The translations under genes and the position numbers were made by a program. Under the pieces are notes generated by a model. It saw only the letters and a program-made list of their open reading frames with translations. It had not been told where the DNA came from and ran no database searches. From positions 40,900,049 through 40,964,048 of the forward strand of contig CM037788.1 in NCBI GenBank assembly GCA_021229015.1: 64,000 bases of DNA, in the 5' to 3' direction. This document shows, piece after piece, positions 57,601 through 64,000 of this stretch (positions are counted from its first letter, which is position 1; every line of letters begins with the position of its first letter). The stretch is from Solen grandis (lineage: Eukaryota > Mollusca > Bivalvia > Adapedonta > Solenidae).

Positions 57601-58085
57601 CTATCCTAAACTCCCGAATAACTACGCCCTGGTTCCCAGTGAACACAACAAAAGACATTCGTCAAAACGCAGTGTGTTTGTGCACAAGAATGTTTCAAGA
57701 TTATAAAGCTGGTATGAGATTAAAGGAGAAGTTTCCAGACAAATTCATATTCCTGCTCTATGAAGATTTGGTAGATAATCTTAGAGAAAAGACTAATCAT
57801 CTTTATGATTTTGTAGGACTTCGTCACATAGAAGAAATTGGAGAGGAACAATTTACGAACATCTCAACCTATGGACTTAAAACTGACCATGCGCTTAGGG
57901 ACAATTCTTCAGACGTCACTTCTTGGTGGAGACATAGCATGTCATGGAAACATGTACAAGAGATTGATCGCGCATGCGCACATGTGTATAAATTGATTGG
58001 CTATATCCGATTTGACAATGAGCAGCAGTTGAGGGATCCCAGACAACCATATATAGTGAAACCATACAGATTTTCTCTTTTATAG
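33591..58085 (+). CDS. carbohydrate sulfotransferase, CHST family (four coding exons)
   Basis: The reconstructed CDS joins 33591-33687, 46033-46384, 54614-54720 and 57385-58085 (97+352+107+701 nt = 418 codons plus TAG), with phases 1, 2 and 1 agreeing at every junction. It is a type II Golgi enzyme expected to move sulfate from PAPS to the 6-OH of a sugar in a glycan. Residues 1-18 are a basic cytosolic tail, about 19-40 the membrane anchor, then a stem. The 5'-PSB motif is YMRSGSSFVGRLLG (102-115), followed by FYFYEPL. The 3'-PSB is LFRDPRAILNSR (252-263), and LLYEDLV is at 309-315. N-glycosylation sequons lie at about 57, 272, 344 and 359. The length fits CHST1-like proteins (~410 aa). The acceptor sugar cannot be told from sequence. 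Exons 2-4 are firm; exon 1 is inferred from phase, topology and splice sites. An assembly gap in intron 1 could hide more. Confidence 0.8.
33688..33976 (+). repeat. SINE family B next to the exon 1 donor
   Basis: A full-length SINE spans 33724-33976 with a 14-bp target duplication TCACTCAAGGTGCG at 33710-33723 and 33977-33990. It lies 36 bp after the end of exon 1 (33687). The head has GTGGCCGAGAGGGT and GTGGGTTCGAATCCCG. The tail is the GTCAAATCAAG type rather than CAA repeats, so family B has two tail subtypes. Confidence 0.85.
33991..35200. other. intron 1 sequence, nothing recognised
   Basis: AT-rich, without recognised exons or repeats. Short frames at 33967-34191 (minus) and 34389-34619 (plus) show no family. 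Confidence 0.4.
35205..35330 (+). repeat. 30-bp tandem repeat, Cys-rich when translated
   Basis: About 2.5 to 3 units of 'CACATTTGTAACAGATGTTC' plus AAAATGCAAC. One frame gives CNRCSKCNHI repeats within an open frame at 35169-35489. That frame lacks an ATG at its start and has no visible splice signals, so I treat it as a repeat and not a gene. Confidence 0.7.
35700..36245 (+). repeat. Tandem-module repeat J
   Basis: It begins with a GTCTGTCCGTCCG stretch. Three modules carrying 'TACAGCAGAGTT.GGGCC.TTTACT.AGAAT' follow. It resembles the interior architecture of the other clam-type repeats. A T-rich tract ends it. Confidence 0.55.
36246..36569. other. intron 1 sequence
   Basis: T-rich at the start. 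A short open frame at 36267-36449 has no recognised family. Confidence 0.35.
36570..36985 (+). repeat. Repeat F (GGTCAAGGTCACC modules), copy 1
   Basis: Modules contain 'CATCCATAACCTC.AAACTTCAC' and 'AGGTCAAGGTCACCAT'. It ends with GGCGTTCATTCGAACGTAGC. Copy 2 at 51618-52166 ends with the same GGCGTTCATTCGAACGTA, which defines the element's 3' end. Confidence 0.75.
37025..37517 (+). repeat. Hairpin-family repeat (D4-like), head missing
   Basis: It has modules with 'AAAACGCTGAATGG', 'AAGATCTAGAGCTTAGATAT' and 'CCTGGGGTCAAAATTGG'. The tail is CTCAGGTGAGCGATTCAG. It abuts the head of the next D copy at 37522. Confidence 0.65.
37522..39123 (+). repeat. Hairpin-headed repeat D (copy f), D2 modules, interrupted
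   Basis: It has the head TTTTAGCTCACCTGAGCAC with AATGTGCTCATGGTGAGCT, CGTC units and D2 modules. It is interrupted at 37665-38582 by a TTAA element, then continues 'AACTTGGCAGGGATGATTC' and ends at AGTGAGCGATTTTGG and ATGGCCCTCTTG. The outer frame of D2 can be followed across the insertion exactly. Confidence 0.85.
37661..38586. mobile_element. TTAA-flanked piggyBac-like MITE (918 bp)
   Basis: Element 37665-38582 has ends AGGGACTGCCTCCCAGATGC and, reversed, AGGGACTGCCCTACAGATGC. It lies between TTAA at 37661-37664 and TTAA at 38583-38586. Removing it plus one TTAA restores the D2 module, so the borders are exact. No transposase frame; the largest frame is 60 codons and unrecognised. Confidence 0.9.
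39290..39815 (+). pseudogene. LINE 3' end: decayed ORF2 C-terminus and 3' UTR
   Basis: One frame reads CNFCNTNEIEDEYHIKLS (near 39428-39480), the Cys-containing C-terminal pattern of many LINE ORF2 proteins (C..C....EDE.H). Stops and frame shifts surround it. The sequence ends with an AATAAAC-type signal and a TGTTC repeat (39790-39813), as expected for a non-LTR element tail. It is a 5'-truncated dead copy in intron 1. Confidence 0.7.
39826..39960 (+). repeat. SINE family A, 3' fragment
   Basis: It carries 'GTGACTGGGTGTGGTATCATG', 'GATGCTGCAGTGTGACAGCA' and an end 'CAAATGACTGAAATGCTATT', the second half of family A. Confidence 0.75.
39961..40465. other. intron 1 sequence, nothing recognised
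   Basis: AT-rich. The open frame 39914-40144 begins inside the SINE fragment and has no family. Confidence 0.35.
40486..41690. repeat. 21-bp minisatellite, about 57 units
   Basis: The unit is CAGATACAGACTTTGATATGT with a few alternating variants (ATATGT or GTGTGT, ATACAG or ATGCAG, CTTTG or CTGTG). The period is a multiple of three and the unit lacks stops in several frames. Open frames of 225-287 codons therefore appear on both strands: DTDFDVS repeats, CQIQTLM repeats and, in reverse, SKSVSDI repeats. Occasional CTTCAG inserts shift the frame. Units degrade over 41690-41825. It lies in intron 1 of the sulfotransferase. I see no ATG/splice context for a gene. Confidence 0.95.
41826..42349. 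other. intron 1 sequence, nothing recognised
   Basis: No gene or repeat recognised. Confidence 0.35.
42350..42545 (+). repeat. SINE family C copy
   Basis: The head is GTCGTGGTCCAGTGGTAACG with B box GTGGGTTCAAACCC. The body 'GGGCAAGGACTTTTCATGACC' and a tail match 4008-4200. Confidence 0.8.
42546..43100. other. intron 1 sequence up to the gap
   Basis: A GAAA-rich patch lies near 42690-42710. The segment 42990-43100 is more GC-rich than its surroundings. No gene can be called because the sequence runs into the gap. Confidence 0.35.
43101..43200. other. assembly gap (100 N)
   Basis: Exactly 100 unknown bases, the usual placeholder for a gap of unknown size. Any additional exon of the surrounding gene inside it would be missed. 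Confidence 0.98.
43201..43359. other. gap-flanking segment with a protein-like frame
   Basis: In the frame starting at 43201, a stop at 43210 is followed by an open frame. It begins with ATG at 43216 and reads through 'YAMSNSRYWIRYPAAHARY' to the MITE boundary. No family is recognised. It could be a repeat fragment or a piece of an exon. Confidence 0.25.
43360..43602. mobile_element. MITE G, TTAA-flanked (piggyBac-like), copy 2
   Basis: Element 43364-43598 has ends CCCTTTCCCTCATA and TATGAGGGAAAGGG, with TTAA at 43360-43363 and 43599-43602. Its orientation is opposite to the copy at 2469-2702. The internal palindrome CAGCCTGCGAGTAACTCG is present. Confidence 0.9.
43603..44385. other. intron 1 sequence
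   Basis: A (GA)n run lies at about 43985-44004. Otherwise nothing recognised. Confidence 0.4.
44386..44870 (+). repeat. Hairpin-family repeat (D2 modules), fragment
   Basis: D2-type modules ('AAAACTACTGGCCAGATTTC', 'GATGTTCCTTGGGTAACCC') are present without the head or tail. It is followed by a GT/T-rich tract. Confidence 0.7.
44948..46017 (+). repeat. Hairpin-headed repeat D (copy h), ends against exon 2
   Basis: The head is TTTTAGCTCACATGAGCAC with CGTGCTCAAGGTGAGCT, then CGTC/CGTG units. Four ~165-bp modules follow ('ATCTTCTTCTCTGAAACCAC', 'TTTTTGGTATGTAGCAT'), and the tail CTCAGGTGAGCGATTCAGG, then CCATCATGGCCCTCTTGTT. The element stops about 16 bp before the exon 2 acceptor. The open frames along 44861-45742 (minus) translate the tandem modules. 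Confidence 0.85.
46033..46384 (+). CDS. sulfotransferase exon 2 (stem and 5'-PAPS motif)
   Basis: The acceptor is GGAAATGTAG|CTGTCAG, preceded by the pyrimidine run CCCTCTTGTTGTTT from the repeat tail. The donor is TGTAG|GTGAGT. The frame is open from 45960. It encodes the end of the membrane anchor, a Lys/Pro/Thr-rich stem, YMRSGSSFVGRLLG (the PAPS 5'-phosphosulfate loop), FYFYEPL and a Cys pair (CQSNTCQC). An in-frame ATG at 46005 in a strong context (GCCATCATGG) lies in the repeat tail and is the alternative start. Another acceptor-like CAG at 46037-46039 does not fit the phase of exon 1. Confidence 0.85.
46385..46934. other. intron 2, start
   Basis: AT-rich. The short frame 46711-46908 is not recognised. 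Confidence 0.35.
46935..47092 (-). repeat. SINE family A, 3' fragment, reversed
   Basis: It carries 'GTCTACTTGAGACAGATAG', 'CATACTGCAGCATCACGCC' and 'TTATCCTGACACCTGGCCAA'. The head is missing. Confidence 0.75.
47093..49811. other. intron 2, nothing recognised
   Basis: 2.7 kb of AT-rich sequence without genes. Simple AAAT repeats lie near 48308-48357. Several short frames (47815-48003, 49474-49683) have no family signature. Confidence 0.4.
49812..50469 (+). repeat. Hairpin-headed repeat D (copy i), D2 modules
   Basis: The head is TTAGCTCACCTGAGCACAAT with the complementary arm. CGTC units and D2 modules follow. The tail is CTCAGGTGAGCGATTTAGG, then ATGGCCCACTTG. It resembles copy f without the TTAA insertion. 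Confidence 0.85.
50470..51230. other. intron 2, with a worn D-type fragment
   Basis: A diverged D2-like stretch is visible at about 50825-51050 ('GAGCTTTTTTGATCACCCTG', 'AATCACCCCTGAAATCGGC'). A (TC)n run lies at about 51151-51177. Confidence 0.45.
51231..51486 (-). repeat. SINE family B, full length, reversed
   Basis: The left end has the GTTGTTGTTGT tail complement. The right end has the reversed head ('GGGATTTGAACCCAC', 'TAACCGCTCGGCCACGGCGG'). The body is intact. Confidence 0.9.
51618..52166 (+). repeat. Repeat F, copy 2
   Basis: It begins near TTTATGCCCCCGCATC with a (GTCT)n run at 51658-51688. Three modules ('CATAACCTCAAAACTTCACA', 'AGGTCAAGGTCACCATGACC') and the end GGCGTTCATTCGAACGTA follow. 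It abuts the next hairpin-headed repeat. Confidence 0.8.
52167..54303 (+). repeat. Hairpin-headed repeat D (copy j), interrupted
   Basis: The head is TTTTTAGCTCACCTGAGCAC and D1 modules run to about 52732. After a ~1.38-kb insertion the sequence resumes with a D-type module (about 54118-54235). The tail is ATGTGAGCAACACAGGGCC, then CTTGGCCCTCTTT. Open frames at 52188-52660 are module by-products. Confidence 0.75.
52733..54117 (+). mobile_element. Nested element E with a ~145-bp tandem array
   Basis: It starts at CCCCCGCGCGAAGCGGAG and ends near GGCCAGCGGCGGGGGATATA. Between these, 52835-53705 holds about six copies of a ~142-149-bp unit containing 'GAACGCTTGGACACATTTTC', 'AAAATGTTAACCTCATTGAG' and 'CTCAAGGTCAAGGTCATAC'. 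No transposase frame. The borders are approximate because no target duplication was identified. Confidence 0.65.
54304..54613. other. intron 2, end
   Basis: T-rich tract at about 54380-54415. It leads to the exon 3 acceptor TATATGTTGCAG (54602-54613). Confidence 0.5.
54614..54720 (+). CDS. sulfotransferase exon 3
   Basis: Acceptor ATGTTGCAG|GTCTGG and donor TACTCTG|GTACGT. Phase 2 in, phase 1 out. It encodes 'SGGGDPQSYVKNLANINKC' and on to FYSG in the segment between the two PAPS motifs. The frame stays open for 112 codons past the donor to TAA at 55056-55058. I take the spliced form as the main product because exon 4 carries the missing 3'-PAPS motif in the right phase. Confidence 0.85.
54721..55058 (+). 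other. possible intron-retained alternative 3' end of the sulfotransferase
   Basis: Reading through the exon 3 donor adds 111 more residues, Lys/Ser-rich near the end (KIGNKSKSHKASNKLSKSRK), and stops at 55058. AATAAA follows at 55100-55105. This isoform would be about 297 aa and lack the 3'-PAPS motif. No recognised domain is in the extension. A chance open frame is possible. Confidence 0.3.
55106..55885. other. intron 3, nothing recognised
   Basis: AT-rich, without exons or repeats that I can identify. Confidence 0.4.
55886..56106 (+). repeat. SINE family A copy
   Basis: B box GGGTTCGATCCTC, then 'GACATACCAGTCGTTAG', 'GGTGTGGTATCAAGCCAC' and the end 'TGGTGGGACGTTAAATC'. The head and middle are shortened. 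Confidence 0.75.
56107..56425. other. intron 3 sequence
   Basis: AT-rich; nothing recognised. Confidence 0.35.
56426..57165. repeat. G-rich ~40-bp minisatellite
   Basis: About 18-19 units of the type AACTTATTTACTAATAAGCG followed by GGGAGGGGGGACGCGGAGTG. The later units carry TTTTTTCC in place of TATTTAC. Every unit has two G runs, so G-quadruplexes are plausible on the plus strand. Several units have many missing single bases, mostly in homopolymers. Confidence 0.9.
57385..58085 (+). CDS. sulfotransferase exon 4 (3'-PAPS motif and C-terminus)
   Basis: Acceptor CCTTTATTTCAG|GTCCGG, phase 1 in. It encodes PAWDKFTKC, then 'DVKLIHLFRDPRAILNSR' (the 3'-phosphate-binding loop of PAPS, with the conserved R..S spacing), 'FIFLLYEDLVDN', 'LYDFVGL', 'TSWWRHSMSW' and the stop at 58083-58085. 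All are in the order expected for the CHST family. The C-terminal ~20 residues (QQLRDPRQPYIVKPYRFSLL) extend a little past the usual end of the domain. Confidence 0.93.
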
Positions 58086-59849
58086 GATCACCATTTTACC
58101 TTGCTATTAGTTGTGAATATCTTATTGCCAAAGATGACCAAAAGCATAATATCAAACTTTTATTTTATAAACACATAATGTTTACTCGCTTATTTACTTA
58201 TATGTATTATTTTCTGGCCATATTCATTTTAAATGTATGTGTTTCAATACTTATTTACAGGGCTTCATAAGAGTGCCATCCACGACTTTTATAACTAGAT
58301 GGAAGAAAACTCCATACAGGGAGTAATGTTAAACACACAGATAAACAACTCTCTTATCTGTATTATATAGTTGGTAGATGCTACCACATTAGTGCTTACA
58401 TTAAGCATTGGACCATTCACTCTATGCACATCTGTGTTATTAAAGAGTATAAAAATATCCAATATTCAATATGTTTACGGGAAGCTAGACAGTCCTAAAT
58501 GCACATCTATCCTCAAAAGGATACGAAGCTGCATTCAAACTTTCGCTGATGTAAATGTTAAATATATTGGCTGTCAAAAACATTTCAGTATTATATGAAT
58601 CAGTATCGGCTGTTACTTATCTCACAATTATCTCATACAATGCAAACAGAACAAACTTATATTACGACTTACGATCGTAAATGACCTGTGTATTCAGATT
58701 GATTCAAACTGATATTGCTTAACAATACCTACACTTGGAGAATAGGTAGCCAATGGTTTACCTTGTTTACACAAAAGAATAAATGGAAGTTTGTGATACT
58801 GTTTGTGAGTAGTTTACTTACCCATAAATGGGAAAGAGTTTAAACTTAAATTTTCATTTCTAATATCTGGATTGTCATATATATAGGGTCTTACAGAAAT
58901 TGTTATTTCATACCAAATTCTACTAAACGATTTCCTTAAAAAGATCTCTAGGAAGTTCGTGAAAATATTAAAAGGTGAGCCTCTGGCGAGCTTAATAACG
59001 TTTTCATAATCTTGTTTAGTAAAATTTTATATCGCAGTTCATGTCAGATTATTTTCATATGACCTAAACTCAGTAAACTGTGATTATAAAAACAGAACAA
59101 AAACATGATGAATGTCCGCACAGTGAGCGACTCAGGTTATTTGTAATCTTACACAAAGAAAATAGTTCCAAACATTATTTGCAATAGTTAAAAACAGCGG
59201 TTAAGTGTATGCATTTCTTATACATTAACAACTTTACAGTAGAACGATACATATTTCAGGCAAAGTTAATACTTGCATCAAATACTTTCAACCCAGCTGT
59301 TAACACTTAATCGAGTTGCTATAGACTACGTGTGTGTCGCGCAGTTGAAAAGTAATCGGCCTATAAGTTTTATGTAATGTATTAAGTATAAGAAAAAACC
59401 TGATGATAACAGCTGTTTAAGCATGTTATTATATGATGAATTATATTAATTTTCACTTGTGTATAGCATGAATGTCGAATAAGACCAAGGTGTCACTTGA
59501 TTCATATTGTCGGTAAGGGAGGTTTACTTTCTCTATACATAAGCTGTTATACAGTTATAGATTTATTTGTGAGCTATTTCGTATACATTTAAAAAAACTT
59601 TATAAATGCATTTACGTGTGTCTAACTATTAACATGTTCTTGTGGCGTATGTGCTTAGCATGTATGAAAATAAAATATGGTTTTTTTTTCACTTTATTAA
59701 TGTTTTTTTTTACACTTTGGATATCTTAAAATAGCTCGATTATTTTAGTTACCCTTTGTCACATTAAAGATATCATGAAAATGATTGTTTCCGTGAAAAA
59801 CCGATTCAGACCTCGGGACTTAAAGGCTGATCCGGATGTGTGTTGCATA
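58086..59849. other. 3' UTR and flank of the sulfotransferase, nothing else recognised
   Basis: AT-rich. The open frame 58371-58598 has no family. T-rich runs lie near 59682 and 59704. Confidence 0.4.
58778..58783 (+). terminator. candidate polyadenylation signal
   Basis: AATAAA about 690 bp after the stop codon, the first perfect hexamer I noticed downstream. Its use is not shown. Another lies near 59670. Confidence 0.3.
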
Positions 59850-60357
59850 GAATTTATCACGGTCTGTGAGATGAGGTCTGATCTGACTTTATCAGTGTAT
59901 CAACTGTGGGTTCGAGTCCCTGCACGGTCACTCGCATATTGCATGCGAGGAAGATTCACGGCTGACCTGCGCTAAGTCGATGGTTCTACCCGGGTGTCTG
60001 TGTTGAGTATCCCTTCACGTGTAAGGAGCTTCACTTCGCTATATGACAGAGTTACTGTAGCAGCGAGTACAGCAACACCAGTGTCTTAAGGCCTGTGTTT
60101 GTGGTAGAGGGGTGATAGTCGCCATCCTTATGCTGCTTCTGAAACACATATCGATAAGCTGTGATGATATTCGGTCCCTTACTGCTGTGGGTTCGAATCC
60201 CTGCAGGGTCAATCTGAATTGCATGTGACGAAACACTGAAGTTGGCTTGCGGTACGTCGGTGGGTATACTCTTATGCCTAAATGCTGTTTTGGTCGTTCT
60301 CCGCCTGTAAATGACGGAGCGATGCTCTATGAGTGAAATATTTCTACAGCGACGGAA
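59850..60357 (+). repeat. two degenerate SINE family B copies in tandem
   Basis: Copy one (about 59850-60075) keeps 'GTGGGTTCGAGTCCCTGCAC' and 'GGTTCTACCCGGGTG'. Copy two (about 60160-60357) keeps 'GTGGGTTCGAATCCCTGCAG' and 'GCTTGCGGTACGTCGGTGGG'. Both are clearly older than the copy at 60465. Confidence 0.65.
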
Positions 60358-60464
60358 CATTCCGAGAACTTTACAGAATATAGTTAAAATTTGTACCTAT
60401 AGAAATTATTTACTATTGCTTCAAAACTGTAAAAGAGAACTGCATGTATTGTACACACACACAC

Positions 60465-60720
60465 GGGGCCGCCGTGGCCGAGCGGTTACAGTCGTGGACT
60501 ACAAATCTCTCAGCACCTCACCGCTGTGGGTTCGAATCCCGGTAGGGACTTCGGATTTTTCATGTGAGGAAGCCTTCCAGCTGGCTTGCGGTAGGTCGGT
60601 GGTTCTACCCGGGTACCTCTGTGTTCTCGGGGTCTTCCTCCACCTGTAATTAGCTGGACGTCGCTATATGATTGAAATACTATCGCAGTGACGGTAAACC
60701 CCAATACAACAACAACAACA
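60465..60720 (+). repeat. SINE family B, full length
   Basis: Head GGGGCCGCCGTGGCCGAGCG, B box GTGGGTTCGAATCCCGG, intact body and CAA tail merging with a (CA)n run (60712-60742). The insertion is in or next to a CA microsatellite, so the target duplication cannot be read. An A homopolymer follows at about 60800-60819. Confidence 0.9.
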
Positions 60721-61790
60721 CACACACACACACACACACACAGAGGAGATATTCTGTAACTATCTGATAAATGCGAAAAACATAAACATGTATATTGTAA
60801 AAAAAAAAAAAAAAAAAAACTTTCGGTATTTTTACAACAAATTAACTCCCGCACACAAAGTTATAAGATAAAGAGATTTATACGTAGTTGACTGGGATAG
60901 TCAAGTCAAATCACTTTATTTGTCAAGTTTGCTTATAGCAATTTAACAATCAGACATAAATATGTAGGTTAATTTACAAAACTAAAAATCATACACAGTT
61001 TCAAATAATAAGTTATTTCTTTCAAAAGAAAAAATCCGCGTATTTAAAAACAAAAACTAACTGCAAATCTAACTTGATATTTTATTTATTAAAATGTTAC
61101 ATTACAAAATATGCAATGAGTAATTTTGATATATAGATCTATATACAAAAACAATAATCAGGCTGTCAAATTGTAACGCTTTTGATTAGCCGAAATACAA
61201 GTGTACCTTGCTTTGCAGGAGCGCGTTAGGCTCGGAGTACATTTGTCTCACGAGGTGTGACCGATGTGCTTGTAAACATTCATATTTGCGACAAATGGGA
61301 AATGAGACAGATGAATAGGAGGGACACTCGAAGCACATTTGTCTGTTATCGTATATTAAAATTCTACTTCAAAGGAAAACTGTTTCTGCTTTGTACATTG
61401 TAACTGTCCGAAAAGGCGAATATAGCGATTAGCTGCCTGTCTGTCTCTCTGTCCACATTTACAACCTGAAAATTATCTGCGATAACAAACCTACTTAGAG
61501 ATTAGTAATCAATTTAAAAAAGTACGTCGCCGATAGGAATGAGGGGGTACTTGAAAGTTCTTGTTCTTTCAATCCGTCAGAAGGAAACACTGTATTTTTA
61601 CTTGTGTAGACTAAAAAAATGCATCTACCGGTGTTCCATTATTTTAACACGTTGTTACCGTTTCCTTTTTAGTGTGTGTGTATGTGTGTGTGTGTAAACA
61701 TGACTGCAACTGATACATGCAAATTACTTTGACGCCGTCTTATCGATTAAGGTTGAACAGCACCGAATTGCGTACTTAAGAATCGGGCGA
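60721..61790. other. gene-free flank
   Basis: AT-rich with a (GT)n patch at about 61673-61694. 'ACATTTGTC'-type motifs lie near 61240 and 61335. Confidence 0.4.
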
Positions 61791-61935
61791 TATTTGAACG
61801 ACATAGTATCGTGCCTCGTTTTGTGTCTCACCCGATTCTCGCTTCGTGTCTCGTGGTTTGAACATCTACTGCGACACACGAAAATCGGGCGATATTTGAA
61901 CGATACAATATCGTGTCTTGCTGCGAATCTCATCG
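61782..61935 (+). repeat. direct duplication of a ~40-bp block
   Basis: AATCGGGCGATATTTGAACG followed by an ATATCGTG-type block occurs at about 61782-61820 and again at about 61881-61920. The spacer is ~60 bp. The role is unknown. Confidence 0.65.
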
Positions 61936-62129
61936 CATCTCGTGCCTCGACAAGAATCCGTGTTCACCTTAAAGCTTAGCCAATCAAATTTCTTGAATTA
62001 GAGTTATTGGAGTTCCACTGCAGTTTTTAGGTTTAAGATTTAATAAAAAAAAAAAAAAAAATAGCAAACCTATTAGTGATTACACTTAACATGAGGTAAC
62101 ACGGCGAACCTCGATTCTAAGATTTTTTT

Positions 62130-62355
62130 CTGCCGTGGAAAAATATGTGACAAATGTGCTTGTATTTAATAAAAAAAATGACATGAAACAAATGTGCTCT
62201 TGTCCATTAAAAAAACCTGATCGGAGCACATTTGCCACACAAAATGTGTTTTTGGGTAGACATTTGAGGTCCCATTTGTCTCATGTGAGACAAATGCGAC
62301 CGCATCGGTCTTACGTAGGACAAATGTGCTCCAAGACAAATGTACTCCTACACAG
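62130..62355. repeat. cluster of ACAAATGTG / CACATTTGT motifs with palindrome
   Basis: At least eight 'ACAAATG' or 'CATTTGT' words in both orientations. They include the palindrome CATTTGTCTCA-TG-TGAGACAAATG at 62273-62296. It is probably the remains of a repeat element. Confidence 0.5.
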
Positions 62356-63044
62356 CTTTAAGGACAATTTAATTAAGTTTAATAGGTTGATTGGGAAGAT
62401 GGGTCAAATGACTGCTAAATGTAGGATAATTCAAACCATACGAAAGTCAATCCTCTATATTTAAAGTTAAACTACTGTATACTCTGTACTAAAAACGTAT
62501 TTGTTGAAAAATTAAATTTAGGAACTGTAAATATGCTAGTTGATGGAAAAAATGTAAGGAAAGCAAAAAAAAAAAAAATGATAGAAAGAGAGAATGGAAA
62601 GTTCAATTGAATTGGGATCGAACTCCTATTTTTTTAGCCTACTAAGCCGACGTTTTACCAAATTCACCACGGTGGCATGACGGAAGATGCGATGTAGTTT
62701 TATTCCTTTACACGAATTCCCGCTCTTTCTAAAAATAAACGCCCGCTCTTCTGCGATTGGCTCGAAAGTGTTTAGTTTTTCTTGTTTAAATAGATTAAAT
62801 CGTTATTTGCAAATAGAAATCGTTTAGTTTTTCATGTTTAAATAGAAAAGAATAAATTCTTATTTGCAAACTGAAATCATTGAGAAAGAATTGGTTGTGA
62901 CATACATGAAAAACAACATAACAAAGTGGACTATAACCAAAGAGTGTGTCCCGAATTTTCGTGTTTAAAGAACGCCATAACGCCTTTTTAACTATGAAGA
63001 AAGAGTCGTAAAGTCTCCATATACCACCTCGACAGGTCGTGTAA
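62356..63044. other. gene-free flank with a worn tRNA-like piece and short duplication
   Basis: A poorly preserved reversed tRNA-like stretch lies near 62612-62680 (GGGATCGAACTCC, 'CCACGGTGGCA'). A ~55-bp block beginning GTTTAGTTTTTCTTG (about 62769) is repeated with changes at about 62822. Confidence 0.4.
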
Positions 63045-64000
63045 AATATAAGTTTTCAAGTTTCAAGTTTTATTATGGCAAATCGGCATCATTCTGCCTT
63101 TGACCAAATACAAAGATATACAACAGAAAAAATGGCAAGTACAAATGTATAATATATAAAAATTTAAAACAATATAGAACATATAAATTATTACTGAACA
63201 GTTGAATGACCCAGAGTATCATTCCAAAAACGGTTTCCTTCATATATTAACTGTGCAATACTATTTACTAATTTCATATTATCAGAAGATAATAAATATA
63301 CGAATTTCGTTATTGTAGGCCATGCTAAATTTTTAACTTTGTTTTCTCTTATTTTTTATATTTTGTACACCGAAGCAAATCAAAGCATTGAGAGCACTGT
63401 CAGACGCGAAATTTAAAATGTGTGAATTTTGAAGTCAGTCCCTTTAATTTTTTGTGATATGCATGTAAAAAATCAGGGAAGTTAAATCTTATTAAAAGAG
63501 CAGGTAAAACAGATTATTTTATTTATTGGCCTCTGTCAAATTAAACAAAAACTGGATAAGGAATAGTGGTTCTTAGTATTGATCCTCTAAATACCCTTAA
63601 TACTTCATGAATTTGCTGCAGACAGAAATAATTTCAATAGAAAAGCAAGAAAATGGGACAAGATAAAGTTATTGTTCTTTGTCACTTCACATCCTTCCCA
63701 TGTATAAAGAATGATATCCATGCCTTCAATAGTCTTTAAAATATGTTCTATAAAAACATAATTCCACCATACAAGTAAGTAATAGATAGAGGTGAAGCAA
63801 GGTAGAGTTATTGTTCTTGGTAAGTAAAGTTTGACCATTGTATCAAGTATAAACTCAATCCCTAAAGTACTTTCTGAGTTGTGACATACAGATGCGACTA
63901 GAGACATTACAGTCATTTGAGACTCTAACAAGAAACGATTAAAAACAAAATGTTTCAATTGACGGCTTACATTAAACCTAGCTGCCCCCTCTCATTTCTA
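63045..64000. other. gene-free flank, end of window
   Basis: It begins with a 'TTTCAAGTTTTATTATGGC' segment that may be a reversed retroelement tail. A 117-codon minus-strand frame at 63605-63958 shows no recognised motif and overlaps repeat-like modules ('AGTTATTGTTCTTTGTCAC', 'AGAGTTATTGTTCTTGG'), so it is not called as a gene. Confidence 0.35.

Noticed and set aside
63605..63958. 117-codon minus-strand frame as a gene
   Set aside because: No motif, no splice context, and it overlaps repeat-like modules seen near 20 kb.

Overview
This window is animal DNA, most likely from a bivalve mollusc (a clam-like heterodont is my guess). It is AT-rich, intron-rich and dense in tRNA-derived SINEs. 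It also carries many copies of a repeat whose head is a hairpin around AGCTCACCTGAGC and whose tail reads like CAGGTGAGCGATTCAGGGCC, followed by GGCCCTCTTGT. I associate that repeat with bivalve genomes. The organism call is inference from repeat content.

Only one intact protein-coding gene could be supported. It is a plus-strand Golgi-type carbohydrate sulfotransferase of the CHST (Gal/GalNAc/GlcNAc 6-O-sulfotransferase) family. I reconstruct four coding exons at 33591-33687, 46033-46384, 54614-54720 and 57385-58085. They join in phase (1257 nt, 418 aa) into a type II membrane protein. Exon 1 supplies a short basic cytosolic tail and most of the membrane anchor. Exon 2 supplies the 5'-PAPS-binding motif (RSGSSFV). 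Exon 4 supplies the 3'-PAPS-binding motif (LFRDPRAILNSR) and the C-terminal part of the domain.

Layout. 1-33 kb is gene-poor flank: SINE families A, B, C and H, a Tigger-like TA element (11048-12281), fold-back elements (14.8 kb, 29.5-29.9 kb), a tRNA-like sequence (27.8 kb), a decayed Crypton-type tyrosine recombinase split by a SINE and joined to a LINE tail (25.5-26.9 kb), and a hAT-like element inside an older repeat (30.6-33.2 kb). 33.4-58.1 kb is the sulfotransferase gene. Intron 1 (12.3 kb) holds a SINE 36 bp after the donor, a TTAA element nested in a hairpin-headed repeat, a LINE tail, a 1.2 kb 21-bp minisatellite and a 100-N assembly gap. Intron 2 (8.2 kb) holds more hairpin-headed repeats, one interrupted by an element with a ~145-bp tandem array. 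Intron 3 (2.7 kb) holds a G-rich ~40-bp minisatellite. 58-64 kb is 3' flank with degenerate SINEs and repeats.

The most interesting points are three. The end of a hairpin-headed repeat lies directly against exon 2 and appears to supply its polypyrimidine tract. Exon 3 stays open for 112 codons past its donor and is followed by AATAAA, which suggests a truncated isoform. The transposable elements are deeply nested. I found no bacterial-style system, CRISPR array or convincing new multi-gene system.
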